Assembly: GCA_022496805.1 (NCBI GenBank)
Contig: CM040089.1
Coordinates: 2,172,501 to 2,236,500 of the forward strand
DNA length: 64,000 nucleotides
From: Pohlia nutans
Taxonomy: Eukaryota; Streptophyta; Bryopsida; Bryales; Mniaceae
Reading direction: 5' to 3'
The translations under genes were made by a program, and so were the position numbers. Below are positions 34,315 through 45,669 of this stretch, piece by piece (the stretch's first letter is position 1; each line of letters begins with the position of its first letter). The notes under the pieces are model-generated. The model was given only the letters and a program-made list of their open reading frames with translations. It ran no database searches and was not told where the DNA came from.

Positions 34315-35738
34315 ATGGCCCGGCGCCACACTCGCTCTGCAGGACCACCTCCCGAGTTTGATCTGGATGCATTTACCGCTGCCAATACATGCATTCACCA
34401 CAGCATACAAGAACTTCTACCTTCCCCGATGCAGCGTCACATCCGAGCCCCGTCAACGGCTACTCACCAAATGCGACGCCCGCACTCTCTTCTCACAGCA
34501 GACGAATTACCGACCCCTCGGGAGCATCATACCGCACGACATCCACACTCTTCCACCTGGCAGCGCCCTTCATCCGACTCACTACTAAACAATCCACCAA
34601 CTCCCAGGGAAGATGTACTGTTGACGGACGAAGAACGCGAACGATTTCGTACCGAGGCATTCCTTCAATCCTCGGCCATTCAAGAACGACTCCAACAATT
34701 ACCAACCGAGGACGCAACCGATCAAGAGCTCCTTGCTGCCCTCGAATCACCACCCACACTCGACTTCGAGTTAGCCACGTCCCGGCTACACCTCCCGCAT
34801 CTACGCTTACGACAGCTCCGACAGGATCACGAACATGCGGCGTCCATCCATCATACGGTTCGACCGCAACCGACCACAGGACATCAACACCCGGTTCAAC
34901 AACAATTTGTTGGATTTCATCATCCACACCTACACCATCCGGTACGTCCTAGACCTCCTATTCGATTTTGCACATTCTGCGGACATACCGATCACCCGTC
35001 CATTGCTTGTCCATACAACTACCCACTACCGCGACGTATTCCGGCTCCGGTAGTACCAAATCCAGCTTACCGACCTCTCGGCGAAGCCAGCGCGCCTCAT
35101 CCTCCACCTGGCCGCCGTACTACTCCTACCGCTCGAAAAGCAGTACCGTACCCCAAATACAAAACCGGTAAGTGTCCCGAAACGCATTGCCGTAAATTTG
35201 AATCTGCTATCAGACTAAATGGCGAAACTGAAACCATCGTCCAACTCGAATTGTTTGGAAATACACTTACAGAAAAAGAGTCGAACTGGTTTGCTTATCA
35301 TCGAAAGATACATCCTACTAATACTTTACAGGAGGTTTTTTTCCGCATTCAAACGGCGCTACCGCACAATAAAAATCGACGACCAAACGTACATCCAATT
35401 TCGCACCATCAACCAACTACCGAACGAGTCTGTAGATGACTACGCTGAACGCCTTCAACAACTGGCAGAGAATCTCACCATGCCACCAGATGATATGTTC
35501 ATGCTGAGCAATTTCCGAGCCGGCCTATTAGAATACTTGCAGGTAGCCACGGTAGGGCTTCAACGCTAGACATTTTCCGAAGCCGTTGACTTGACACGCA
35601 CTGCGGAAGAAGGTTTCCCAAACCTCGACAACCAACTCCTTCCTCCACCAGTACCGGAGATAATCCACGACGTAACCTCAAATGTACCGGGTGCGGACGA
35701 ATGGGGCACGAATGGACGACATGTTACCGGAATCTGAC
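34315..35738 (+). pseudogene. gag: gag polyprotein, frameshifted
   Basis: Opens at ATG 34315. The N-terminal half is rich in His, Pro, Arg and Thr. A CCHC zinc knuckle (CTFCGHTDHPSIAC) lies near 34960-35010, before the capsid-like segment, which is unusual. The capsid-like segment begins around 35170 and is split by a shift at the T run at 35336-35342. It continues in another frame to a TAG at 35567-35569 (NQLPNESVDDYAERL is typical of retrotransposon gag). A second knuckle (CTGCGRMGHEWTTC) near 35685 sits in yet another frame, so at least two shifts separate the pieces. A third (CNVCGSLEHPGHRC, 35865-35906) precedes the protease in the pol frame. Gag coats and packages element RNA; this copy cannot encode an intact one. 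Confidence 0.8.
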
Positions 35739-35739
35739 A

Positions 35740-38700
35740 AGCGACTACAGGAAGAAAGCTGAAAACCACATCGGTACATCAGATCTAGACAACATCAACA
35801 CCGGTAAGTACCGACAATCGTCATAATTGTCGTATTGGCACACCAGTACAACGGTACCCATGTAATGTATGCGGCTCGCTAGAGCACCCGGGACATCGAT
35901 GCCCACTTTTGCTCGATGATGATGTTAAGAATGCCATACAAAAGAAACTCCCTCAAAGCTCTGGATCCTCGGTAGTCATCACCGACGTCCATACAGTTGA
36001 AGTAGCGCACGTCGGACCTCGCACCCGGAGTCAAACCCACCGTCAGGCCCCAACCGAACTGGACGGCCCCACCAGTACTACCAAAGTACCTCACACCAAC
36101 GACACTTTCGATTGGCAGGCAGAAGAGAAACTACGGGAAGAAATGATGCAAACTGTAAGAGATCTGCAAGACCTCTCTCCGTTAGAACCAGCTACACCCC
36201 GCATCCCTCCGACACTTTTCGGTACCGACACGGAGATCTGCGACAGCATCCTTTCACAGATCGAATCACAAACAATCCAGGTTAGTCTCAAAAATCTCAT
36301 GGCTATTGCTCCAAGTATTACCGAACATATTCATCGGCACCTCGGACAGAAAGCCACTTCCTTCATTCCAGTACCAGAGACGACCACAGTAGCGGTTCAT
36401 TCGGTTATAGCCGTTGACCGGCAGATGCCCATAATCTCCGCGAAAATTGGTAACCATCAGCTACATGACGTTTTGCTGGATGGCGGATCCGGAGTAAATG
36501 TCATCACCGAATCCGAACGCTGCCGACTTGGATTACCAAACCCAACACCGGCACCTTTTAAATTAAGGATGGCCGACAGTTCACTGGTGCAACCGCTCTG
36601 ACTACTCCGAGATATCAAGATCTACATTCACGGTATTCTTTACATCATTATTCTCACTGTAATTTCTTGTAAAGATGTCAATTCAGCATATACGCTATTA
36701 CTTGGTAGACCATGGCTCAGGGATGCTAAGGTAGTCCACGATTGGGCTAACAATCACATCCAAATCATGGGTAATGGTACCATCCGCACAGTTAGGATCA
36801 ACCGTGAATTAGGCTTCGAAGCCACGACTCCTGACTCGTTAGTATGCTACAATTACGTGGAGGGACTCACCGATGAAGAAGAAGTCATACTACTCGAAGC
36901 AGAGGAGTTCCTCCATCCCATTGGAACATTGGCAATTGACGACATCTGCCAGGTAAGCATTACCGATCTAACCTTTCCCGCCATAACTCATACGGAAGGT
37001 AGTATGCCGGTCGATGAAATACCGATTTGGGAAAAGGTAAAAACCCTTTCCGTAGCAAAATGGTCTCAAACAGAAGAAGAACAGCTCTGCGACCTCAACC
37101 TCGGTACTGTTACCGAACCCAACATCATTCGCATCGGAACGACCGTACCAGATTCCATTCTTCCCGAGGCAGAAGCGTTATTTCACACATTCAAGGATGT
37201 CTTTGCGTGGTCGTACCAGGATTTGCGTGGCATCCCAGAGCATATCGCTCAACACAAGATCGAATTGGACACGAGCATCCCTCCAACCCATCATGTACGT
37301 TACCGCATGAATCCCAACTACGCAGCCACTGTCAAAAATGACCTTGACAAACTTTTACAGGCTGGTTTTATCGAACCAGTCGACCATGCTACCTGGTTGT
37401 CACCAATTGTGGTAGTACCGAAGAAAAACGGAAAACTCAGAATTTGCGTGGACTTCAGGCGTCTCAACAAAGCAACCAAGAAGGATCCATACCCGTTACC
37501 GTTTACCCATGAGGTACTGGATTCAGTTGCCGGACACGAAATGTACTCCTTCCTCGATGGATTCTCTGGTTATCACCAGATCAAGATTGCACCGGAAGAC
37601 CGGCACAAGACGGCGTTTATTACCGACTGGCACAAGACGGCGTTTATTACCGACTGGGGTGCTTTCGTCTGGGTTGTGATGCCATTCGGTTTGAAGAACG
37701 CCCCTCCGACATACCAGCGCGCCGTCAACCAAGCATTCAAAGACTATCTCAGGGACTTCATGAAACTCTTCCTCGACGATTTTAGCGTCTATAGTACTAC
37801 TGCAACACACCTTGACAAACTCCGCAAGTGTTGTACCAAATGTCGGGAGTTCGGTATTAGCCTCAACCCCGAAAAATGTTGTTTCTTAGTTCGATCAGGG
37901 ACCATTCTTGGCTATGTAGTCTCGTCCGAAGGCAAGTTTCCGGACCCTAAGAAGATTGAGGCTCTGGTCAGAATGCCCCGCCCCCACAACATCAAAGACA
38001 TTCAAGTCTTCAACGGATTGGCGCAATTTAACAGATGTTTCATACGCGACTACGCCAGAATCATGGCACCGATCACTACGCCTACTCGAAAAGATGAAGC
38101 ATTTACCTGGACTACCGATTGCGACCTGGCCTTTACCGAGATCAAAAAGCGTTACGTCAACGCTCCCATCCTCATCGCCGTCAATTGGAAGCTGGAGTTT
38201 CACATCCATACGGACGCTTCCGATATTGCAGTCGGCGCTATGCTTGCTCAGAACCCTACCGGTAAAATCGACCAACCCATCGTCTACGCATCAAGACTAC
38301 TGAGCCGAGCCGAAAAGAATTATACGACTATCGAGCGCGAAGCCTTGGCAATGGTATATGCCATCAACAAATTTCGACACTACCTCCTCGGCAACAAGTT
38401 CGTTTTTTATGTAGACCACATGGCCTTAAAATATCTGGTCAACAAGACGCAGGTTTCAAGACGCATTGCTCGATGGCTCCTATTATTTTTGGAGTTTGAT
38501 TTTACCGTCGTTTACAAATCGGGCAAGACACACGGTATTGCCGATGCGCTCTCTCGTACCGCGGTAGGCGAACCGGCTACCGGAATTACCAATGCACCTT
38601 CCGACGCCTAGCTGTTCAGCGTACAACCGGAGTGGCTCACTACCGTCCACGACTACCTCAAGACATGAACCTTTCCTTCCGACTGGAGTACCGAGCGCAA

Positions 38701-40186
38701 GAAAAGGTTAGCATACCGGGCCCTTCTATTTCAGTTAGTCAATGAAACCTTGTACCGCCAAAGTAAAGATTTTTCCTTGCAAAAAGTCATCTCCGGCGAT
38801 CAGATTCCATTGATTATTCGCGAGCTCCATCACGGCAACTCAGGAGGCCATTTTTCTACCAAGATTACCACTCGGAAGATTCTCGACGCTGGATACTGGT
38901 GGCCATCTCTGCACAAAGACGTTTTCGAATACTGTCGCAGCTGCGATGAGTGTCAACGCGACGGCGGTATCAAGAAAGTTGTCACCGGTAAATTACTTAT
39001 CACTCTACCGACGGAACCGTTTATGAAATGGGGACTTGATTTTCTAGGCCCTCTTAAGCACACACTCTCAGGAAATCAGTACATCTTCGTGGCCACCGAC
39101 TACGCCACCAAATGGGTCGAGGCGGTAGCACTCCGCGACAACACCGCCAAGGACACAGCAAAATTCCTGTATGATAATATCCTCACCCGTTTCGGCTGTC
39201 CTCTCCATTTCATCAGCGACCAAGGCGTCCATTTCAACAACAGAGTCATCTACGCCTTGATGGAGCATTTCCTGCTACGCCACACAACCTCCACCACATA
39301 CTATCCTCAGGGGAATGGACAAGCCGAATCTACCAACAAAATGATCGTGCAACTCCTTCAGAAATTGGTTAATCACAACAGGACGGACTGGGATCGACAG
39401 CTACCGACGGTCTTATTCGCCTACCGTACCGCCTTCAAAATTAGTACCGGCTATACGCCATTTCAACTTTTATACGGCATCATCCCTTTAATGCCTACCG
39501 AGTACCTGGTACCGACCAAGACCACACCAACCGACAATACACCTCATCGCGTCCTCGCCGCCCGTACAGCTGATCTGGAGCGTCTGGACGAATCACGATA
39601 CCGAGCTCTCGAGACTCAAGGGATCACCCAGTGGAACCGCGCACAATGGGCCAACACATCCAGGCCAAAACATCAATTTCGCCTTAGCGACTCGGTACTT
39701 TGGTATCCTAAAGGTGCCAATATCCATCCCGATAAGTTAAAAAACAAGTGGTTTGGCCCTTACCGAGTCCAATATCCATTGCCCAACAATACGGTACTAC
39801 TCGTCGCCGTCGATAAATTCGATCCGGATCCAATCATCGTCAACATCAACAAGCTCAAACCTTACCGATTTCTCAATGACGAACAACTCCTTCAAGCCGC
39901 CCGGGCAGCTCCCGACAAAGGTACTATTCTTCTCCAACCCGACACTCAAGATGAGGACAAAGACGAGGAGGAAATTGAAGAAATTCCCACCAGCATCAAC
40001 TTCATTGCCGTGGAAATTCCCTCTACATCAACAGTTTCAACTCCGGTTACACCAGCTACCGAACCGAAGTTATCACCAACCTGGAATGCAACACCGTCCC
40101 AGGTACAAACTCCATCTTCTATCCTCAACTGCAGGACGCAAGCCATGACAACTTGTCAACAACGCTTAAACAGTCAAACCCCATAG
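35740..40186 (+). pseudogene. pol: pol: protease, reverse transcriptase, RNase H, integrase, with three in-frame stops
   Basis: One frame throughout, interrupted by TGA 36599-36601, TAG 38609-38611 and TGA 38666-38668. Domains in order: third CCHC knuckle; aspartic protease with DGGSG near 36479 and the GRPWL strand motif near 36704; RT from about 37300 with the catalytic FLDD near 37768; RNase H about 38190-38580 (HTDASD, DHMALKYL); integrase with an HHCC zinc segment (38826-38960) and a D-D-E core at about 39030, 39217 and 39321. RT before integrase identifies Ty3. A 27-bp exact tandem duplication at 37603-37656 inserts nine residues (HKTAFITDW repeated) upstream of the catalytic loop and probably impairs the enzyme. 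The C-terminus is Pro/Thr-rich without a recognisable chromodomain. Confidence 0.93.
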
Positions 40187-40615
40187 GTACAACCGCCGCA
40201 CACCCCTCAACTCCACCCAACAGGTTCGGCAGATCCCAATCCTACTACGCCGCCCCCCTATCTTCCCTTCAAACCTAGAACAAGCGCTACCACTACTTCT
40301 CCCTTCAATTCTCCGCCACCCTCATTCATTTCATTCCTCTCTTCTTCCACTATTTATCCTCTCTCCACCATGCCGTCTTCCGCTACCACGATTCTCTCCC
40401 CGTCCCGATTAGCTCTACGTCTTCGCCCTCCTTCTCCGTCTCCCTTAGCTCTTTCCCGACCTTTACGATCGGTAGCTACCGTTCATTCTCGTCACCGACA
40501 CTTGCGACCGAGGCAAATAGCACGGATTAGAATTTGTCCCTCCTCTAGCCTGGTAGCCATTCCTCCTTCTTTTCGCAAGAGACAGCCAGGTCCTCTCCGT
40601 GTGCGTTTTTGCAGA

Positions 40616-42622
40616 ATGGCAGGTCAGAAGAAGATCCCGACAGACAGCCGACGACAGGCCGCCACCGCTTCTCGAAATAGTCCGGTAGGCGAAACCTGGA
40701 GGGAGATCACCTGCCATCTATTGAACCACATGGTTGCCTGGAGAGACTATGCCACATCATACCAAGCCGAACGAGAGTGGATTCATCGCGTCGGCCTCGA
40801 AGCATTCGTCAATCTACCATGGGGTAGCGCGCCCATCCGAACCGATGTCATCGAGAACTTCCTCAACACCGCGCACAGTGTCCCCCACTCCTCGATCTTC
40901 GGCCACGCTTACGGCAAGGCCTACGTCATCACCACGGAAGACATTACCGCCATACTCCACCTACCGACCGGGACAACGACAACCATCAACGACAACCCCA
41001 ACCCCGCTACGTACGATTACTGGGCTAACGGTGCCGGATCACTCCTCACACACAGAATCGAGACCGACGAGTGGAGTGTATCACAAGGACCGGCGGAATT
41101 ACGACCTCGGAAGTACGGGATTTTGCAGGGGCTATACTTCAAACGCAAGCAAACGTATACATCCTACCAATGCCTCCTTCAGTTCCTCACGGTAGACGAC
41201 CTCAGCACCAACGGTACCGAGACCTGGAATTGGGCCAGCTTCATGCTTGAACAGCTTCAAAAAGAGGTCCAGACGATACGATCAGGACGCTCTTCACAGT
41301 GTTTTTCGGCAGAAGTATGGGACATACTACTCCGAGCCAAAGAACCACACACTTCCGCCGACCCTACCACAACAGCTCCCATACCGGACACAACTCCACC
41401 TCCTTCGACTCGACCACCAGGACTAGTACATCGGTTCTCGCCCAGCAAACGAAAGTCGTCAACGCCCTTACCAACCCCTACCAAACGCCCCACCGACTCA
41501 GGGATAGCATCCCGACTCCGCAGCAGCTAGCAGCAGGTCCCTTCTTCCCAAAAACGGAAGGGACGACTGGAGAGTCTCGAAGACGCGTTACACGAGTTCG
41601 GAAGAAGCGCACCCCGACCACGACGCACGAAGCTCAGCGAGCAAGGCGGGGAATCCTCCTTCCCCCGTCCCTCATATCGACATAACCCGACACCACCAAT
41701 TCCATCCCCATTACCACCAGGACAACCCGAGGAGAGCTCGGAGTGCCAATTCGTTGGCGAAACACTTCCAAGTTCCGCACCGACTCGACCATCGCCACTA
41801 CCGAGGATACAATCGCTGTCTCCACCCATACCCTCCCAACGCACGAGTCCTACCGGAGTACCTCGCACTACAGGAATATCGGTTCCTCCGCCGTTTGCGC
41901 CACCACGACCATCCTCCACTCCTCCGACGACTCGAATACTGGACACAACACCACCGGCGAATCTGCCCGGCCCAACTCGCACTCTTGAACAAAATGTAAG
42001 TTATCTACGCCACACAACAGGTAACTTCTTACAGGTATTGACCGAGGTGGAGACTCAAGTTCACGACCTCACCATCAGGTCAGATCCAGCGCCTCACCAA
42101 CGACAACTCGAGCACGCACAGTCTCGAATTACCGAGTTAGAGGAACAACTTGCCCATGCTACAGCAGCAGTTCGTCAACACACTACCGACCTCAACCGGA
42201 TTCGGAGCGACCGCGACCGATTCCGCACCGACTTGGAAACTGCTACCTCCCGGCTCCACGACCAACAAAACACATTGACGGTAGTCACCGAGGAACGCGA
42301 CCGACTCAATACCGACAAGGCCCGGGACAAGAGCACCATTGATTCCCTCCGACAATCACTCCAGGCCGAAACAGACAGTGTCGCTAACCTTTCCGTCACA
42401 CTCCAGACCATGAATACCGAGCTCGAGTCGACCATGGACAACGCACAGAACTATGCGATAGCTCTCGAAAAAACTTACAAGATGCTTCAACGCCACCGAG
42501 CGGCCCATCCGAATTTCGATGAAGGCGTTTTATCCCCGACCCAATCAACCGACACCAACATCATCGAACCTCCGGCACCAACACCTCCCGGCCCCATCCA
42601 GGTTACTTCCCTTACCAACTAA
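40616..42622 (+). pseudogene. Third ORF of the retrotransposon: globular domain, Pro-rich linker, coiled coil
   Basis: A single frame of about 669 codons, broken only by TAG at 41528-41530. The start ATG 40616 follows a pyrimidine-rich TTTTTGCAG, which could be a splice acceptor for a subgenomic RNA; an upstream ATG at 40370 in the same frame is possible. The N-terminal 200 residues (WREITCHLLNH, then YVITTEDITAILHLPTG) resemble the plant mobile domain pattern, in which a TLxDVxxLLGLP-like strand recurs; this is a family resemblance from memory. A Pro/Ser/Thr-rich linker follows. The C-terminus (42038-42500) is a clear heptad-rich coiled coil (RITELEEQLAHATAAV). Another frame stays open from 42622 to 42887 with similar composition, suggesting a frameshifted C-terminal extension. 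Function unknown. It sits where some plant elements carry envelope-like ORFs, but I see no membrane segment. Confidence 0.65.
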
Positions 42623-42874
42623 GGGTTTAGACTTCTTGCTTGAACGATCCTACGACGGTCCACTCCTCAGCCCCCCGGCCGCCCAACAAGGTACAATTAT
42701 TCCACCACCCACAGACACACCAAGCGGACCACGGCAACATACTCCTCTTACCGGACAAACTACCGAGTCCGAAGAGGATACTCCGTTAAACACCGCTCCA
42801 CGCAACGTCTTCGGTTTGCTACCGCGGACTACGATTATTCAAATTTCTACAAGTTCCAGGTGTGAACTTGGCTT

Positions 42875-42884
42875 AGAGGGGGGA
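42875..42884 (+). other. Polypurine tract
   Basis: AGAGGGGGGA ends three bases before the 3' LTR, the expected position for the plus-strand primer. Confidence 0.85.
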
Positions 42885-42887
42885 TAG

Positions 42888-43296
42888 TGTTAACCGTAAA
42901 TTAGGAGCTACCGGTAGGCCTACCGGTCTGAGTTTTTACCACGGTAATTTTCCAAGTTACCCCAGCAGGTAGATCTAGGAAATACTTTTTTACCGATCTG
43001 ACCTAACTGTCAGATCTGGTTGTACTGATATAAAAGCAATAGAGCCAAACCCATTGGCACGACTCATTTCCCAAGATACTTATCTGTCTTGTCAAAATTC
43101 CTTCTCCTTCCTGTCTACCGATCAGTTATGTGTTTATGTTCTTCACTACCTGATTCTTTCGTAGAATTCCTGACCTATGCCTCCTAAGTTACTATCAGTG
43201 GTGTTACCTTAGACTGTATTCTCATTCTTTCTTTTAGTAGCTGATATACCTTCCGGTATTGATTACCGAGTAGTTCTTTACAAGGAGGAGCTACCA
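42888..43296 (+). repeat. 3' LTR
   Basis: 409 bp, TGTTAACC to CTACCA. It contains a perfect 18-bp palindrome ACCGGTAGGCCTACCGGT (42910-42927); the 5' LTR copy has one change. Followed by TTAAC. Confidence 0.95.
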
Positions 43297-43587
43297 TTAA
43301 CTGAGTAAGTCTAGGCTATGTGATAACTGAGTGGATGAGGCATGGGATGAGTGTCTGAGGATATATGGAGGTATGTGAGATTTTCTTTAAGAGTGAGTGA
43401 GGTTATAACTTACATGTGGTGACTGGTGAGGTCTGGTGAATGAGTGAAGGCTGTGAGGCAGGATGATGGTGAGTGATTGAGGGTATGTGAGATTTTTTTC
43501 TGATGACTGAGTGAGGTTATATATGTGCTCAGTGAGTGAGGCTGGATGATGGTGATTAAGTGAAGGCTAGATCATGGTCACTGAGTA
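43297..43587 (+). other. Transposase leader of the Tc1-like element
   Basis: GAGTGAGG-type repeats with a longer direct repeat (GGTATGTGAGATTTT at about 43369 and 43486). Probably promoter and 5' UTR. Confidence 0.5.
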
Positions 43588-44593
43588 ATGGCTATTTCAG
43601 ATGAAACTCGTGCTTGCATAGTAGGTTTGAGTGAGGCAAGGAAGAGAGGAGTTGACATTGCAGCTATTGTTGGAGTCCATGTTAGAACAGTTCAGAGGGT
43701 AGTGAAGAAATTTCGAGAAGATAAAACCTATAAGTGCAAACCTTGTGGTGGAAGTCATGCTAAAAAGCTTAGTGATACAGATGTCCGTGCTATTATACGT
43801 GTCTCAATAACTCATCGTCGCTCGACACTCTCTAAGATCACTAATATATGTTCTACTCAAGTGTCTAGATCGACTATTCGAAGGGCCTTACATGAGAGTG
43901 GCATTTTCAGTCAAATTGTTGTTAAAAAACCTTTTTTGATACAACGTCACATGTCTCAACAATTGGCATTTGCTCAAAAGTATTGTGGGTGGACTATAAA
44001 AGAATGGGAGAGTTGTTTGGACAGATGAGTCTACCTTTGAAGTTGGAAAACATTCTAGACAAGTTCATGTTTGGAGAAATCCATATGAGCGCTATTCATC
44101 AAGTTGTATAGTTCCAACTTTTAAGAGTGGGAGAACTTCTTTGATGATTTGGGGTGCATTTGCTGGAGGGCAAAAGTCACAACTTGTTTTTATGCCCAAA
44201 GATAGACGTTCTGCTAAGGATTTTGTTGAAGTGGTCTACAATGTCGAGTTACTTCATTATATGAGTAGAGTGCCACAGGGATTGCTCATGGAAGATGGCG
44301 CAGCTGTCCATCGTAGCAAAGTATGTGAAGAATGGAGACAAACACACCTTTTGGAGAAGCACGATTGGCTTGCAAATTCTCCCGATCTCAATCTAATTGA
44401 GAACCTTAGGAAGATTTTGAAAGATGTTGTGCAACATGGCCCAATATGTCCAAACAATTTAGATGACTTGAAGGTAGTTATTGAAAGAGAGTGGAGGTTA
44501 ATCAATGGTACAAAGCTCCTTCAACTATGTCATTCTATGCCCTCAAGGTTACAAGCAGTGATTGAGGCAAAAGGAGGACATACACGTTGGTAG
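43588..44593 (+). pseudogene. Tc1-type DD34E transposase with one frameshift
   Basis: The N-terminal part (43588-44028, 146 residues) has two helix-turn-helix-like segments (DIAAIVGVHVRTVQRVVKKF and a second around VSRSTIRRAL). The C-terminal part continues in the next frame to TAG 44591-44593. The shift lies at about 44008-44020. Catalytic residues are visible: D in WTDES (codon 44024), D in MEDGAAVH (codon 44294), E in NLIEN (codon 44399). Exactly 34 residues lie between the second D and the E. The enzyme excises and inserts the element at TA. Only one shift and few other lesions suggest recent activity. Known plant mariner-like transposases are usually DD39D, so DD34E is notable. Confidence 0.9.
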
Positions 44594-45157
44594 ATTGTAA
44601 ATATTTTTTTTTTCATAAATTTTTTGACCTTGAAATTTGGTATGAATGTTGTTATCATAAAGAGCATGTTGTGCCAAAAATTCCATGGTAAATAGACAAT
44701 TTCTCAACCGTTGGGAGGGTGTCAAAGTTGGTAGCAATGAAATGGTTTCCCCCATTGTTTCCCACAACTACACATGTTGGTAGATTGTTAATATATTTTT
44801 TTGTATTAATCTTTTGGCCTTGAAATTTTTATCATATGTTATTAACATAAAGAGGTTTCTGTTCCAAGAATTTCATGGCAAAAAAAAAGAATTCAATCTT
44901 TGGGAGGCTGTCAAAGTTGGCAGCAGTGAAAACATTTCCACAGCTACCAATGTTGGTAGATTTTGAATAACTTCTTTTTGGTGAATCTTTTGGCCTTGAA
45001 ATTTGGCACACATATAATTAACTTAAAGATAATTCTTTGGTAAACATTTCGTGGTAAAATACCAATTTTTGAGCTCTCGGGAGGCTTTCAAAGTTGGCAG
45101 TATTGAAATTTTTCTCACTGCGAATTCGAAAACGACATTTTGATTGGTACCCCACTG
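44581..45157 (-). repeat. Right TIR of the Tc1-like element
   Basis: Inverted copy of 32789-33365 with the same three internal units. The two arms are nearly identical except for scattered base changes. Confidence 0.9.
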
Positions 45158-45249
45158 TACAATGTGGATTTTCAAAATAAGATATTGTGATTTATTTATT
45201 TTTAAATGAAAAAATTGGTTTATGTGAAGTTTTATTCTTAGTTCAAAAA

Positions 45250-45669
45250 TCCAAGGAGTGCACTTAAAGTTAAGACTAGGAATCAGATGAGTGTATATTT
45301 TTGACCCCTATTTATATACTAAAAATCACTTTAAAATTGTAAAAATAAAATAAAATGAAGTTGTTAAACACAATAAGAAGTTCTTGTTGTATAAATTTCA
45401 AAAAAATATTCATTTTAAAATATTTTTAAATTTATTTGTGAAGCAAAAAACTTCTATTATATTTTAGTTCAAACTTCTATCATAATTTTTAATGAGATTT
45501 TAAAACATTTGGCCCTGAAATTTGTACGAGATGATAGATATATACATAATGATTTATCACCTAAAAAATCTTAATTTAAAAACTATTTTAAGACCAAGTA
45601 TTTTAAGGGGTATGCTATTAAAACGCACTCAAGTCTATTCCTAATCTTAACTTTAAGTGCACTCCCCAT
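45250..45669. mobile_element. Mutator-like MITE in the TTAA-type element
   Basis: A 9-bp duplication GTTCAAAAA lies at 45241-45249 and 45670-45678. Inverted ends GGAGTGCACTTAAAGTTAAG and CTTAACTTTAAGTGCACTCC. The relative at 53238 has one GTTCAAAAA at this position. Confidence 0.85.

Larger units (their letters stand above)
33735..43296 (+). mobile_element. Ty3-type LTR retrotransposon with a third ORF
   Basis: A complete 9,562-bp element: 5' LTR, primer site, gag, protease-RT-RNase H-integrase in Ty3 order, a third ORF, polypurine tract and 3' LTR. The LTRs differ at nine positions plus one 1-bp indel, so insertion is moderately recent. Coding regions are damaged (frameshift in gag, three stops in pol, one stop in ORF3). 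Its base composition is near 50% GC against AT-rich surroundings. No chromodomain is visible at the integrase C-terminus. Confidence 0.95.
32789..45157. mobile_element. Tc1-like DNA transposon, interrupted by an LTR retrotransposon
   Basis: Termini CAGTGGGGTACCAATC and GATTGGTACCCCACTG lie directly inside TA (32787-32788, 45158-45159). The TIRs are 577 bp long. Removing the 9,562-bp retrotransposon leaves about 2.8 kb with one transposase gene on the + strand. The relative at 53238 has a single CTTTGTACAG at this point, confirming duplication of TA only. Confidence 0.92.

Noticed and set aside
34493..34927. Long minus-strand ORF across the retrotransposon gag
   Set aside because: It is the antisense shadow of gag codons with GC-rich third positions and has no domain of its own.
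39800..40186. Chromodomain at the integrase C-terminus
   Set aside because: The sequence after the integrase core is Pro/Thr/Asp-rich and lacks the aromatic residues and fold pattern of a chromodomain.
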